Under the pieces are notes generated by a model. The model saw nothing but the letters and a program-made list of their open reading frames with translations, was not told the DNA's origin and searched no databases. From positions 1 to 6,596 of the forward strand of contig JAPLEC010000248.1 in NCBI GenBank assembly GCA_026391515.1: DNA of 6,596 bases. Direction: 5' to 3'. Both the position numbers and the translations under genes were made by a program. The first letter of the stretch is position 1. Each line of letters starts with the position of its first letter. The stretch is from Bacteroidia bacterium. Its GTDB lineage: Bacteria; Bacteroidota; Bacteroidia; Bacteroidales; VadinHA17. Of this stretch, positions 1-6,191 are shown piece after piece.

Positions 1-145
1 CAATTTTAGCGGTAGGGTCTATGTAGTCAAGTGTAAAAGCAGACGGAAAGATATAATTACTTTCTAAGGGGGTGTATTTTTTTAAAGTTGCACTCAGTTG
101 GCATGAATGCCCTGCACCGGCCTCAGCACTTACTAAATAATTCAT
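1..145 (-). CDS. Unidentified protein, N-terminal 48 residues only (runs off the left edge)
   Basis: An open frame starts with ATG at 145-143 and stays open to position 1. The start is supported by a 4-nt ATGA overlap with the stop of the upstream gene, the same junction type used elsewhere in this operon, which implies translational coupling. The protein begins MNYLVSAEAGAGHSCQLSA. The glycine-rich GAGH loop after a short hydrophobic strand is reminiscent of the N-terminal loop of GT-B glycosyltransferases, and it follows two sugar-transferase-like genes. However, 48 residues are too few to assign a family, so any sugar-transferase role is inference from context. No signal peptide or membrane segment is visible in the part present. 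Confidence 0.7.
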   Translation of the reverse strand, partial: MNYLVSAEAGAGHSCQLSATLKKYTPLESNYIFPSAFTLDYIDPTAKI

Positions 146-813
146 AAGCCTCCAATCCTTTCTGATCCATTTTTAATATGATGATATACAGAGAAATATT
201 TCCCGAATAAAATATTATAATCTATCCAGTTTATTGAAACATTAGGTTGTTTCCATCGTACAAAGTCAAATGAAAGCTGATCCCTCAGTGAGCCATGTAT
301 AACTTCATTCCACCATGCCTTTTCAAATTTCTCTGTTATAGAGTTTGTCCAGCGACCTATGATTCCACAGGCAGACAGTCCAAAATTCTCAGGAAATCCC
401 ATCTGATGATAGCGTTCCATTTGGGCATCTATCACCTCTGAATAATCTAATTTAAGTTGTTTCACTATTTCCGCTTCCACGTATATACATTTGCGGCATG
501 GATGTTTAAGAATATTAATTTGTTTTGTCAGGTCTACATGAGAAAGCATAAATTGATTCAAATCTCCATCGGGTTGAATTTGTCCACCGATCATAAGGGA
601 ATAATCGTAGTCTTTAATATATTTATGTGCATTTATGTATATGTTTCGTGCGGCTAAGTGTGCGGGCAGGTCTGTTTCATATTTGATAACATGCCATTTA
701 TCATGGATTACGTCTTTGTCGGTGAATAAAATATAATCCCACCCATCAGTAAGGGTAGGTTCTTTTACCGTATCCCAATTCCCGAAATTAATAGTAAAAA
801 GACATTTTTTCAT
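142..813 (-). CDS. DUF616 / TOD1-MUCI70 family protein, probable glycosyltransferase
   Basis: The 223-residue protein carries the run of motifs I associate with the DUF616 (TOD1/MUCI70) family: WDYILFTD at residues 25-32, HPCRKCIYVEA at 104-114, QMERY at 131-135, GFPENFGLSACGIIGR at 139-154, WWNE at 167-170 and RDQLSFDFVRWK at 177-188. Some members of this family are linked to glycan synthesis in plants; bacterial and phage members are mostly uncharacterised, so the substrate is unknown. Residues 74-79 read MIGGQI where, as I recall the family, an acidic residue is usual (IDGN-like), so activity may be altered. The start overlaps the upstream glycosyltransferase stop by 4 nt (ATGA), and the stop overlaps the next start the same way, so the three are probably translated together. 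It appears soluble and cytoplasmic, with no signal peptide or membrane helix. Confidence 0.82.
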   Translation of the reverse strand: MKKCLFTINFGNWDTVKEPTLTDGWDYILFTDKDVIHDKWHVIKYETDLPAHLAARNIYINAHKYIKDYDYSLMIGGQIQPDGDLNQFMLSHVDLTKQINILKHPCRKCIYVEAEIVKQLKLDYSEVIDAQMERYHQMGFPENFGLSACGIIGRWTNSITEKFEKAWWNEVIHGSLRDQLSFDFVRWKQPNVSINWIDYNILFGKYFSVYHHIKNGSERIGGL

Positions 814-1460
814 ATATCAAGGAGTGAAGGTACATGGCAGATCAGGTATTGCGGAACTTCCATAAGGTATGTATATTCTCTCGATATGGCTTTGAGTGTC
901 ATTATAAAAAGGTAATCCTGTTTATAACTTCCTTCAGGTGGCCAATAGGCGTCAATATATTTGCGGTGCATTATATTCGATGTGCCGCATTGCCCCAGCT
1001 TGTCGATGTTCACCCTGTGGATATTGAAATCGTTCAGCTCAGGCTTCTCAGTGAAGCCAAAACGCTTCTTATTGACATTATAGGAGCGGTCATCAAACCA
1101 ATACCAATCGTGATGTGTGATTTGCGAATTAAGAATCTTTAAATGATCAACACCAAACATATCATCTATGTCTAAATAGGTAATCCAGTCACCTTTGGCA
1201 TTATAAATTCCTGCATTACGTGGCTTACCGGAAAATATAGGCGCTTTGTCCATTGCAAATAATCTCACACGCTTGTCTGTGAAGTTCTTTTTGACAATTT
1301 CGATAGTTTCTTCGCATCCATCTGAAATGACAAGCAGTTCAAAATCCGTAAAAGATTGTTGTAATACAGAATTTATGGCTCTTACAAGTTTTTTATCCCT
1401 GTCGGCGGCAGCGCTTTTATATTTGCCCAGAAAAGAGGGCATTATCACACTAAATTGCAT
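810..1460 (-). CDS. Glycosyltransferase family 2 protein (GT-A fold)
   Basis: The 216-residue protein has the usual GT2 layout. It opens with beta-strand FSVIMPSF (residues 3-10), followed by a helix with RAINSVLQQSFTDFELLVISDG to residue 48, split here as RAINSVLQQ (27-35) and FELLVISDG (40-48). PRNAG at 80-84 and the metal/nucleotide-sugar site YLDIDD at 95-100 (D97, D99, D100) follow. KQDYLF at 180-185 may supply the catalytic acidic residue D182. Such enzymes move a sugar from a nucleotide donor to an acceptor; neither can be deduced here. It is short for GT2 and lacks membrane helices, so it is probably a soluble cytoplasmic enzyme acting on a phage protein, DNA or glycan. It begins 31 nt after the portal stop behind an A-rich leader (GTGAAAAAGTA then ATG) and overlaps the next gene by 4 nt. 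Confidence 0.9.
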   Translation of the reverse strand: MQFSVIMPSFLGKYKSAAADRDKKLVRAINSVLQQSFTDFELLVISDGCEETIEIVKKNFTDKRVRLFAMDKAPIFSGKPRNAGIYNAKGDWITYLDIDDMFGVDHLKILNSQITHHDWYWFDDRSYNVNKKRFGFTEKPELNDFNIHRVNIDKLGQCGTSNIMHRKYIDAYWPPEGSYKQDYLFIMTLKAISREYTYLMEVPQYLICHVPSLLDI

Positions 1461-1491
1461 TACTTTTTCACTTTATTTCCACAACGGCACA

Positions 1492-3372
1492 TTAGATTTC
1501 CTCCTCTTTTTGCGCTAAATCAATTGGCTTCTCTTGAGTTTTCAGCATAGTTTCAATATTTTTCTTAAATTTCTCATACGGTATGTCGGATGAATCCTCT
1601 GCCTGTGTTTGTTTTTTAGCTTCTTTATTTTTAACGATGAGTGTAGCTATTTTAGCATCAATTAATTTCTTTTGTTCATTTCTTTCAAATGTCCAGAAGT
1701 TATTTCCTTTCTGAGCTTCTTCAGAGGCGATCTCGTCAAATATCCATCCGTAGTTAAAATATAAGGTCTTGATTTCTTCCGGTACATTTTCCGATTCCAA
1801 AGATAGGTTAATTTCCTCTTGTGTTTTACCAGAGAATGGAAAAAACATTTTCTTAGTTAAAATTTTAGAGAGTTCCACAGGATTGTCGTGATACATGATT
1901 CGTGCAATGTCCTCTGATATGGTATCTTTTATAAAAGAATCCGCACGGCTATCGGCAGCCAGTTTCAAATCCATATATAGATCAGACAAGGATTTCATCT
2001 TAAAGTCTTTTGAAAAGATAAAATCACATACCAGCCCTTTATCCAAAGAAACTATCTTGGCTATTGTTGTGACCATAAATTTCCAGAACTCTGAGTAAGC
2101 GTCGGCCATAGGGTAAAGGGCATCATATACATTTTGCAGGTCTATATTTTTACCTGTGGCTGTTTCACTGATTTCCTTTTTAGAAAATACTTCTGTATTA
2201 TAGATCGCTTCCTTACACCATGCTGCCAGACGTTGAACATATACGTCCTGAAATTTTACCAGGTCAACCGGAGGTGACACATATCGAATGATATTATCTA
2301 AGTCAATAAGTTCTTCTTTTGTGTCAGGCATATTCAAATTGATGACATCCTGAGCGGTCTTATGAACTTCGACGCCGTCGCCGTGACAGCGAGGGCATGT
2401 AGAACCATCGGGGAGATTCCCTCCAACACAATTATCAGCAGGGCATTTCTTTGAATACTGTACTTTTTGCGGAAAGGCATGCAGAGCCATCGTAAGATCA
2501 AGTTCTGAATTAGCCTTGACAAGTTTCATCAGGATAGGAATGGCATCATCCAGGGGTGAGATCATAGTAACGCCGTCCGTTTGTATGTCACGGTTCCAGC
2601 CGATACGTTCTGCCGGTACAAAACCTAAATTATGGGGAATGATTTCCTGAATGAGAAATGTTTTGTTACGTTTCAGAATCAGAACGAGCCATCCGTCAGC
2701 AATTTCCACAGGGATTTCACGAGCCTGATTTAATAGTTCGGGCATTTCGGTACAGGTGAAAGTTTGGTTTTTACCGTAGTAGGTATATTTTTCTGTTAAT
2801 ATCTTTTGCTTATATTCATCCAAAACTTCAACAGTTCCAAAAGTAACAAGATATTCAAGTGTTTCATTTATGTATTTAAAGTCCATAACATTTTTAGAAT
2901 ACACTTCATACGGATATGGTGAGGCTTTTTCTTTTGTATTGTCGAAGGCTGCCCATTCAAGTACCAGGAACAGATTAGGGTCTACATTATTGAGTTCAAT
3001 CCAACGGGTAGCCATGTATTTATCTAAGGATTTTTTGCCCCAGAACTTGCCAAGTATTTTTTCCAGTTGATCGTCTTTCGTGTTGGAGTTTGCAAAAGTT
3101 ATTATTCTCTGGATATTATTAGCACGGGGAATTTTATATTGTGGCTTGGCGAGGTTTCGCATGACGGTCGATGTGATATGCTGAGTGATAAGCAGGCGCT
3201 GTTCAAATCGCTCAGTGTCTTCACGCATATCGAATCTTCGCATGAGTGAGTTCATGTCCTCGCCGGTATAAAGTTTTTTATATGTATCAGCTTTGTCGCA
3301 GGTACGTTTATAATTCGGGTGGCGGTAGCCTTCGGCTATTTCCACAAACTTTTTAATAATCAGTTCATCCAT
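1492..3372 (-). CDS. Phage portal protein with an internal zinc-knuckle-like cysteine motif
   Basis: The 626-residue protein lies just after the large terminase, where the portal normally sits, and its size is typical of portals. The portal forms the ring at one capsid vertex through which DNA is packaged and ejected, docking terminase and later the tail connector. Visible landmarks are an alpha-rich N-terminus, the NLGFVPAERIGWNRD stretch (248-262), the helix with SPLDDAIPILMKLVKANSEL (272-291), and SETATGKNID (402-411), resembling the TxG-type segment of portals. Unusually, residues 310-333 hold C310, C315, C326 and C329 with CPRCHGDG at 326-333, like half of a DnaJ-type zinc module. The C-terminal 75 residues are rich in Lys and Glu and probably flexible. 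Its start overlaps the small basic gene by 8 nt. Assignment rests on position, size and these segments. Confidence 0.85.
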   Translation of the reverse strand: MDELIIKKFVEIAEGYRHPNYKRTCDKADTYKKLYTGEDMNSLMRRFDMREDTERFEQRLLITQHITSTVMRNLAKPQYKIPRANNIQRIITFANSNTKDDQLEKILGKFWGKKSLDKYMATRWIELNNVDPNLFLVLEWAAFDNTKEKASPYPYEVYSKNVMDFKYINETLEYLVTFGTVEVLDEYKQKILTEKYTYYGKNQTFTCTEMPELLNQAREIPVEIADGWLVLILKRNKTFLIQEIIPHNLGFVPAERIGWNRDIQTDGVTMISPLDDAIPILMKLVKANSELDLTMALHAFPQKVQYSKKCPADNCVGGNLPDGSTCPRCHGDGVEVHKTAQDVINLNMPDTKEELIDLDNIIRYVSPPVDLVKFQDVYVQRLAAWCKEAIYNTEVFSKKEISETATGKNIDLQNVYDALYPMADAYSEFWKFMVTTIAKIVSLDKGLVCDFIFSKDFKMKSLSDLYMDLKLAADSRADSFIKDTISEDIARIMYHDNPVELSKILTKKMFFPFSGKTQEEINLSLESENVPEEIKTLYFNYGWIFDEIASEEAQKGNNFWTFERNEQKKLIDAKIATLIVKNKEAKKQTQAEDSSDIPYEKFKKNIETMLKTQEKPIDLAQKEEEI

Positions 3373-3514
3373 GTTCTTCGTCTTTATATGTCCACTTTAC
3401 AGGTTTCTTACGTTTGACTTTCTCTTTGAAACGGCCATCATATGCACCACTTTCAACTAAGATTCTACGGCGTTCACCGTTACGGGTATATTTACGTTTT
3501 AGCTTTGATTTCAT
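3365..3514 (-). CDS. Small basic protein between large terminase and portal (49 aa)
   Basis: This short gene fills the otherwise unexplained 138-nt gap between terminase and portal. The ATG at 3514-3512 forms an ATGA overlap with the terL stop, and the TGA at 3367-3365 lies 8 nt inside the portal gene, exactly the junction style of its neighbours. The product begins MKSKLKRKYTRNGERRRI and ends VKWTYKDEEHG. It is strongly basic, with Lys/Arg-rich segments at residues 2-18 and 28-40 and no cysteines, so nucleic-acid binding or a packaging/assembly accessory role is possible but only inferred. I recognise no family. The gap-free overlaps on both sides make it likely to be a real gene despite its length. 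Confidence 0.75.
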   Translation of the reverse strand: MKSKLKRKYTRNGERRRILVESGAYDGRFKEKVKRKKPVKWTYKDEEHG

Positions 3515-4827
3515 CTGAAATATCCTTTAAAGGCCATCGTAAGCAGGTAGTCCATAGTATCGGCAAGGTGACCGTATTTCTGGAATGGCACGCCTGACAC
3601 GGGGTCTTTGCCAAGTTTTACATATTTCCCTCCATCGGCTGATTCCAGAACATTTTCCATGTCGCCTATGATATATTTATTCAATTTATTGATTTCGATA
3701 ATAATCGGTAACTGTTCTGCAAAGATAGCATTAATAAATATTCTTCGCTTAGCAACCGAAGGATTTTTTCTGCACGAGCGGTCGGAGTAGTTGGACAGAA
3801 ATGGACGGAATATCCTCTTAATGATGTCATAGTTATGTTCTCTGGAGTGTGTTGACCTGGTGCGGCCGGAGGCGTCACCGTAGAAAAAAATCTGTTTAAT
3901 AGAGTTCCCATATCTTTTAATTACTTCATTGCAAACGTCTTCTGTTTTGTTATTAGGGTGAAACAACACTATCTCGTCAATGCATCGTGCAAAATAAATG
4001 GGCTTCATTATGTCGCCCGTAGGTTCTATCTGCCAGATAGAGCATGGCATATAAGGATTGACGTTAAAGTCAAATGACACGTGGATAATGGGATTCTGGT
4101 AATTAAACTTTAACTCCCTAATATGTTTTGAGAATTTAAAGTGCGAATAAAACTCACTCCCTGTTGTTATCCTACCCCACTGCCCTTCGACATAAATCCT
4201 GTTATAGTTTTCATCGTACGAATATCTTTCCCGCAGAGCCTTTTTATAATCCTCGTCAATGTAAAGGTTGTGTTCAAAGTTACTCTGTAAAATGAAAACG
4301 TTATCTTTCTTTTCTTCAAAGAACTCTTTTTTTAACCAGTGATCCTCCGATATAGGATTGAAGGAAAAGATAAATTCCTTTTTAACATCGCCACCCCTGA
4401 GCCGTAAGTCCAACTGGTAAAAATCCAGCTTCTCTAACTCTGTAGCTTCTTCAATCCAAATAACATCAATGTCAAAGATACTTTTTATCTTTTCAGGGTC
4501 ATCCAGCCCTGATGTGATGATCTCGCTCCCGTTGGTGAATACAAATGCCAGCTCACTCTTTATTACATCTGCATACCGCTTTAAATCGTACCGCAGCAGT
4601 ACATTCTTTATCAGGTCAAAGACCGAATGACGGATAGTGCTTTTAAACTTCCTTACCACAAGTATCCTCGTCTTGCCTTTCAGACACCGCATCACTATTT
4701 TCTGCGCAATTCCAAAGCTCTTACCGCTGCCGCTCCCACCGTACAATACCTGATACCTGCAACTTTCATTGAAGAATCCCTCGAAATGCGGATTAAACTC
4801 TACGTCCGTCGTCTTCTCAGTTATCAT
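3511..4827 (-). CDS. terL: Terminase large subunit (packaging ATPase and nuclease)
   Basis: The 438-residue protein has both halves of a large terminase, the motor that cleaves concatemeric DNA and pumps it into the prohead through the portal. ATPase domain: Walker A GGSGSGKS at 30-37, Walker B VIWIEEAT at 122-129 with E126/E127, and FSFNP at 154-158 as the coupling motif. RNase H-like nuclease domain: SFDFNVNP with D253, FYGDAS with D318, and GHLADTMDYL at 419-428 with D423 or D426, giving the expected acidic metal-binding cluster. Length and motif spacing are normal and no key residue is missing. The start at 4827 overlaps the putative small subunit by 11 nt, and the stop overlaps the next small gene by 4 nt. 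The packaging strategy (cos or headful) cannot be read from the protein by eye. Confidence 0.97.
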   Translation of the reverse strand: MITEKTTDVEFNPHFEGFFNESCRYQVLYGGSGSGKSFGIAQKIVMRCLKGKTRILVVRKFKSTIRHSVFDLIKNVLLRYDLKRYADVIKSELAFVFTNGSEIITSGLDDPEKIKSIFDIDVIWIEEATELEKLDFYQLDLRLRGGDVKKEFIFSFNPISEDHWLKKEFFEEKKDNVFILQSNFEHNLYIDEDYKKALRERYSYDENYNRIYVEGQWGRITTGSEFYSHFKFSKHIRELKFNYQNPIIHVSFDFNVNPYMPCSIWQIEPTGDIMKPIYFARCIDEIVLFHPNNKTEDVCNEVIKRYGNSIKQIFFYGDASGRTRSTHSREHNYDIIKRIFRPFLSNYSDRSCRKNPSVAKRRIFINAIFAEQLPIIIEINKLNKYIIGDMENVLESADGGKYVKLGKDPVSGVPFQKYGHLADTMDYLLTMAFKGYFR

Positions 4828-5143
4828 CCGCTACCTTCTTCAGCACCTCCTTGCTCGTCGCACTCTTAAAGTTAATCACCAATCCCTTTGTTAAATCCGT
4901 ACTCGAATCCGTCTTTGATAACTTTGGTTTGAAATATTCCAGAATTATAGAATAATGCCTTACATACTTTTCTCCCTCACTCGTCTGCAATATATCAATT
5001 AGCTTTTCCGCCCCCTCTGTCACTACCCATTTCCGTAACTTGTCCCACTTCTCCCTCGTCTGTTTCTCCTCATCAGCTTCATTCCATATCCCTAACCCTG
5101 GACTTTCTTCCTTTATCCGCTTCATGCTCATCTTTGCCCCCAT
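4817..5143 (-). CDS. Putative terminase small subunit
   Basis: The 108-residue protein is the first gene of the packaging operon and overlaps terL by 11 nt. That is the classic place for the small terminase, which recognises the packaging site on phage DNA and hands it to the large subunit. The protein is charged and mostly helical in appearance: residues 1-60 are rich in Glu/Lys/Arg, and EKYVRHYSIILEYFKPKL (58-75) looks like an amphipathic oligomerisation helix. I see no clear helix-turn-helix, so the assignment is chiefly by position, size and charge. ATG at 5143 follows a purine-rich GTTAAAAATAAAAG leader without a Shine-Dalgarno; Met5 and Met7 are alternative starts. A possible promoter lies only about 20 nt upstream. 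Confidence 0.65.
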   Translation of the reverse strand: MGAKMSMKRIKEESPGLGIWNEADEEKQTREKWDKLRKWVVTEGAEKLIDILQTSEGEKYVRHYSIILEYFKPKLSKTDSSTDLTKGLVINFKSATSKEVLKKVADDN

Positions 5144-5161
5144 CTTTTATTTTTAACATCA

Positions 5162-5193
5162 CAAAATTATATCATTATTCACCTCAAATCAAT
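5162..5193 (-). promoter_or_regulatory. Possible leftward Bacteroidota-type promoter for the packaging operon
   Basis: Read on the minus strand, 5169-5162 is TAATTTTG, a perfect match to the TAnnTTTG -7 element of Bacteroidota promoters. A -33 element is less clear: ATTG (5193-5190) sits at the expected 20-nt spacing with 3 of 4 matches, while an exact TTTG (5188-5185) lies only 15 nt away. Transcription would begin near 5155-5158, leaving a leader of only about 12-15 nt before the putative small terminase start. In such AT-rich DNA a chance match is possible. Confidence 0.35.
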
Positions 5194-5233
5194 ATATTTT
5201 CCATCTTTTTTATTATAAAATAACTAATCCGTT

Positions 5234-5247
5234 GATAATGAATTATC
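5234..5247. repeat. Operator-like palindrome GATAAT-GA-ATTATC
   Basis: This is a perfect inverted repeat of 6-bp arms around a 2-bp centre, about 65 bp upstream of the possible leftward promoter. The half site TGATAATG (5233-5240) recurs at 5387-5394. The symmetry suggests a dimeric repressor site, but AT-rich palindromes also arise by chance. Confidence 0.3.
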
Positions 5248-5368
5248 TATCATATCCAAAATTCAGGAAAAATAAAATTACAACCCCCCTTTTCTCTTAT
5301 CTCTTACCCTAAATACTTAAACCATTGATACTCACTGTTATACTACGCCAGAACCAGGAAAAAATATA

Positions 5369-5380
5369 GGGGTTTACCCC
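5369..5380. repeat. Short G/C hairpin GGGG-TTTA-CCCC
   Basis: Four G:C pairs close a TTTA tetraloop. The next six bases, ACCCCC (5381-5386), can instead pair with GGGGGGT at 5404-5410, so this hairpin and the neighbouring one form a set of mutually exclusive pairings. No T-run follows on the plus strand, so a rightward terminator is unlikely. Confidence 0.5.
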
Positions 5381-5403
5381 ACCCCCTGATAATGCTAAAA
5401 TCC

Positions 5404-5419
5404 GGGGGGTGTACCCCCC
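5404..5419. repeat. G/C hairpin GGGGGG-TGTA-CCCCCC
   Basis: Six G:C pairs surround a TGTA loop in a strongly AT-rich setting, about 260 bp upstream of the putative small terminase. A cos or pac site, a replication signal or a bidirectional barrier are possible. On the minus strand it is followed by CCGGATTTTAGC, with only four Ts, a weak terminator at best. Confidence 0.6.
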
Positions 5420-5434
5420 TCTTCTAACTGTCCT

Positions 5435-5448
5435 ATAATAAGTATTAT
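5435..5448. repeat. Operator-like palindrome ATAATA-AG-TATTAT
   Basis: This is a perfect 6-bp inverted repeat around a 2-bp centre, the same architecture as the palindrome at 5234-5247, and it lies just right of the G/C hairpins. The two flank the hairpin cluster at roughly 200 bp separation. Low-complexity AT sequence makes the significance uncertain. Confidence 0.3.
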
Positions 5449-5895
5449 GTTAAGTTGGTTATAGGTATACTGAATATCAATGCTTTACAGTGTTGTATGT
5501 TATGGACATAGGTTATATATTAAGCAAATGATCACCAATTTATGACTAAAGATAGATACACATACATTTAAACTACATATATTAACAGATATTTCTTTTT
5601 TTTTGTGATTACCCTAAACTAAGGAAGAGAATGAAAATTGAATAAATTGTCAGAAGATATAGATTAAGATAAAAAGGACACAAAAAAGGTGCATAAAAAG
5701 CATAAATTAATCAGAGTTATTAATTACGTAGTAAAAGCGAATGTACAGTAGTCCGATAGACATAATGGACATTAGAATAAGAAATAATTCAGTGTAGGTA
5801 CATATATAGCAATTAGGATATTAATCTATTAATAGCAGAATAGTTAAATTATAATACAGTAGAGATCTAAGAAAAGATAGGTAGATATTAATTAT

Positions 5896-5991
5896 AAAAA
5901 AAAGCAAGAAAAAGGAAACACGAAAAAAAAAGAGAAAGAAACTATATAAAGAAAGAGAACAAAAAAGTATAAAGGAAAAGAATGAAAAGAG
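5896..5991 (+). other. Polypurine tract (85 of 96 bases A or G)
   Basis: Only 11 pyrimidines occur in 96 bases, with A8-A9 runs and repeated AAAG/GAAAG blocks. No open frame of note covers it. Such a strand-biased tract can be stiff or curved DNA, an easily unwound element near an origin, or an A-rich untranslated leader if transcribed rightward. The sequence does not decide between these. Confidence 0.6.
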
Positions 5992-6029
5992 CCTGTTAAT
6001 TATGGGATGATTTAAATTATTGCTTTAAG

Positions 6030-6148
6030 TAGTTGTATATTAGCACATTATAAAGTATTGATATAATGACAGTTATACTATACATACAAAGGTAGTGTAT
6101 ATTAGTGTTAGTTTATATTCATTCTAAATATAGTTTAGTGTATATCAG
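6030..6148 (+). repeat. Iteron-like motif TAGT(T)GTATATYAG, three copies
   Basis: Copies lie at 6030-6043 (TAGTTGTATATTAG), 6093-6105 (TAGTGTATATTAG) and 6136-6148 (TAGTGTATATCAG), all in the same orientation. The last sits between the -33 and -7 elements of the first rightward promoter, so a regulator bound there would block or modulate it. The spacings (62 and 43 bp between core starts) are uneven, so these are more like operator sites than regular replication iterons. Confidence 0.5.
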
Positions 6149-6165
6149 ATAGTTAAGTACATTTG
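6134..6165 (+). promoter_or_regulatory. Possible rightward Bacteroidota-type promoter, distal (P1)
   Basis: TACATTTG at 6158-6165 matches TAnnTTTG exactly. TTTA at 6134-6137 is one base from the TTTG -33 element, at a spacing of 20 nt. Transcription would start near 6170-6173, giving a leader of about 100 nt to the ATG at 6272. The third iteron-like motif lies between the two elements, suggesting control. Confidence 0.45.
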
Positions 6166-6191
6166 CATAAAGTAAAATAATTGGTTAATTG

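Larger units (their letters stand above)
5283..5425 (+). repeat. Direct repeat ACCCCCCTYTTCT, two copies
   Basis: Copies at 5283-5295 and 5413-5425 match at 12 of 13 positions and start 130 bp apart. Runs of six C are striking in DNA this AT-rich. The second copy is also the C arm of the hairpin at 5404-5419. They could be protein-binding sites linked to packaging, replication or regulation; function is unknown. Confidence 0.45.

Noticed and set aside
834..1518. Plus-strand open frames at 834-1142 and 1246-1518
   Set aside because: They lie antisense within the GT2 glycosyltransferase gene (the second runs past its start to the portal end), have no recognisable motifs, and oppose a continuous minus-strand operon.
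2334..2522. 62-codon alternative frame inside the portal gene
   Set aside because: It overlaps the cysteine-motif part of the portal in another frame, which has convincing protein features; the alternative product looks random.
3681..3911. 76-codon minus-strand frame inside the large terminase
   Set aside because: It is an alternative frame of terL, whose nuclease domain is intact across this stretch, so it is a shadow and not a frameshift.
4627..4869. Plus-strand frame across the terS/terL junction
   Set aside because: It is antisense to two well supported genes, and its product has no motif.
5404..5419. Intrinsic terminator at the six-pair G/C hairpin
   Set aside because: No proper T-run follows on either strand (four Ts at best on the minus strand), and both flanking operons are transcribed away from it.
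5369..5419. G-quadruplex
   Set aside because: Only two G-runs (four and six) occur on the plus strand here, so an intramolecular four-run quadruplex is not available.
5539..5570. Another rightward promoter (TTTA, 20 nt, TACATTTA)
   Set aside because: Both elements have a mismatch, there is no gene nearby downstream, and such matches are expected by chance in AT-rich DNA.
5741..5797. 18-codon plus-strand frame beginning ATGTACAGTAG
   Set aside because: It is too short, isolated from other genes, and has no recognisable start context or motif.
6030..6148. CRISPR array
   Set aside because: There are only three short, imperfect copies with uneven spacing and no repeats of CRISPR length.
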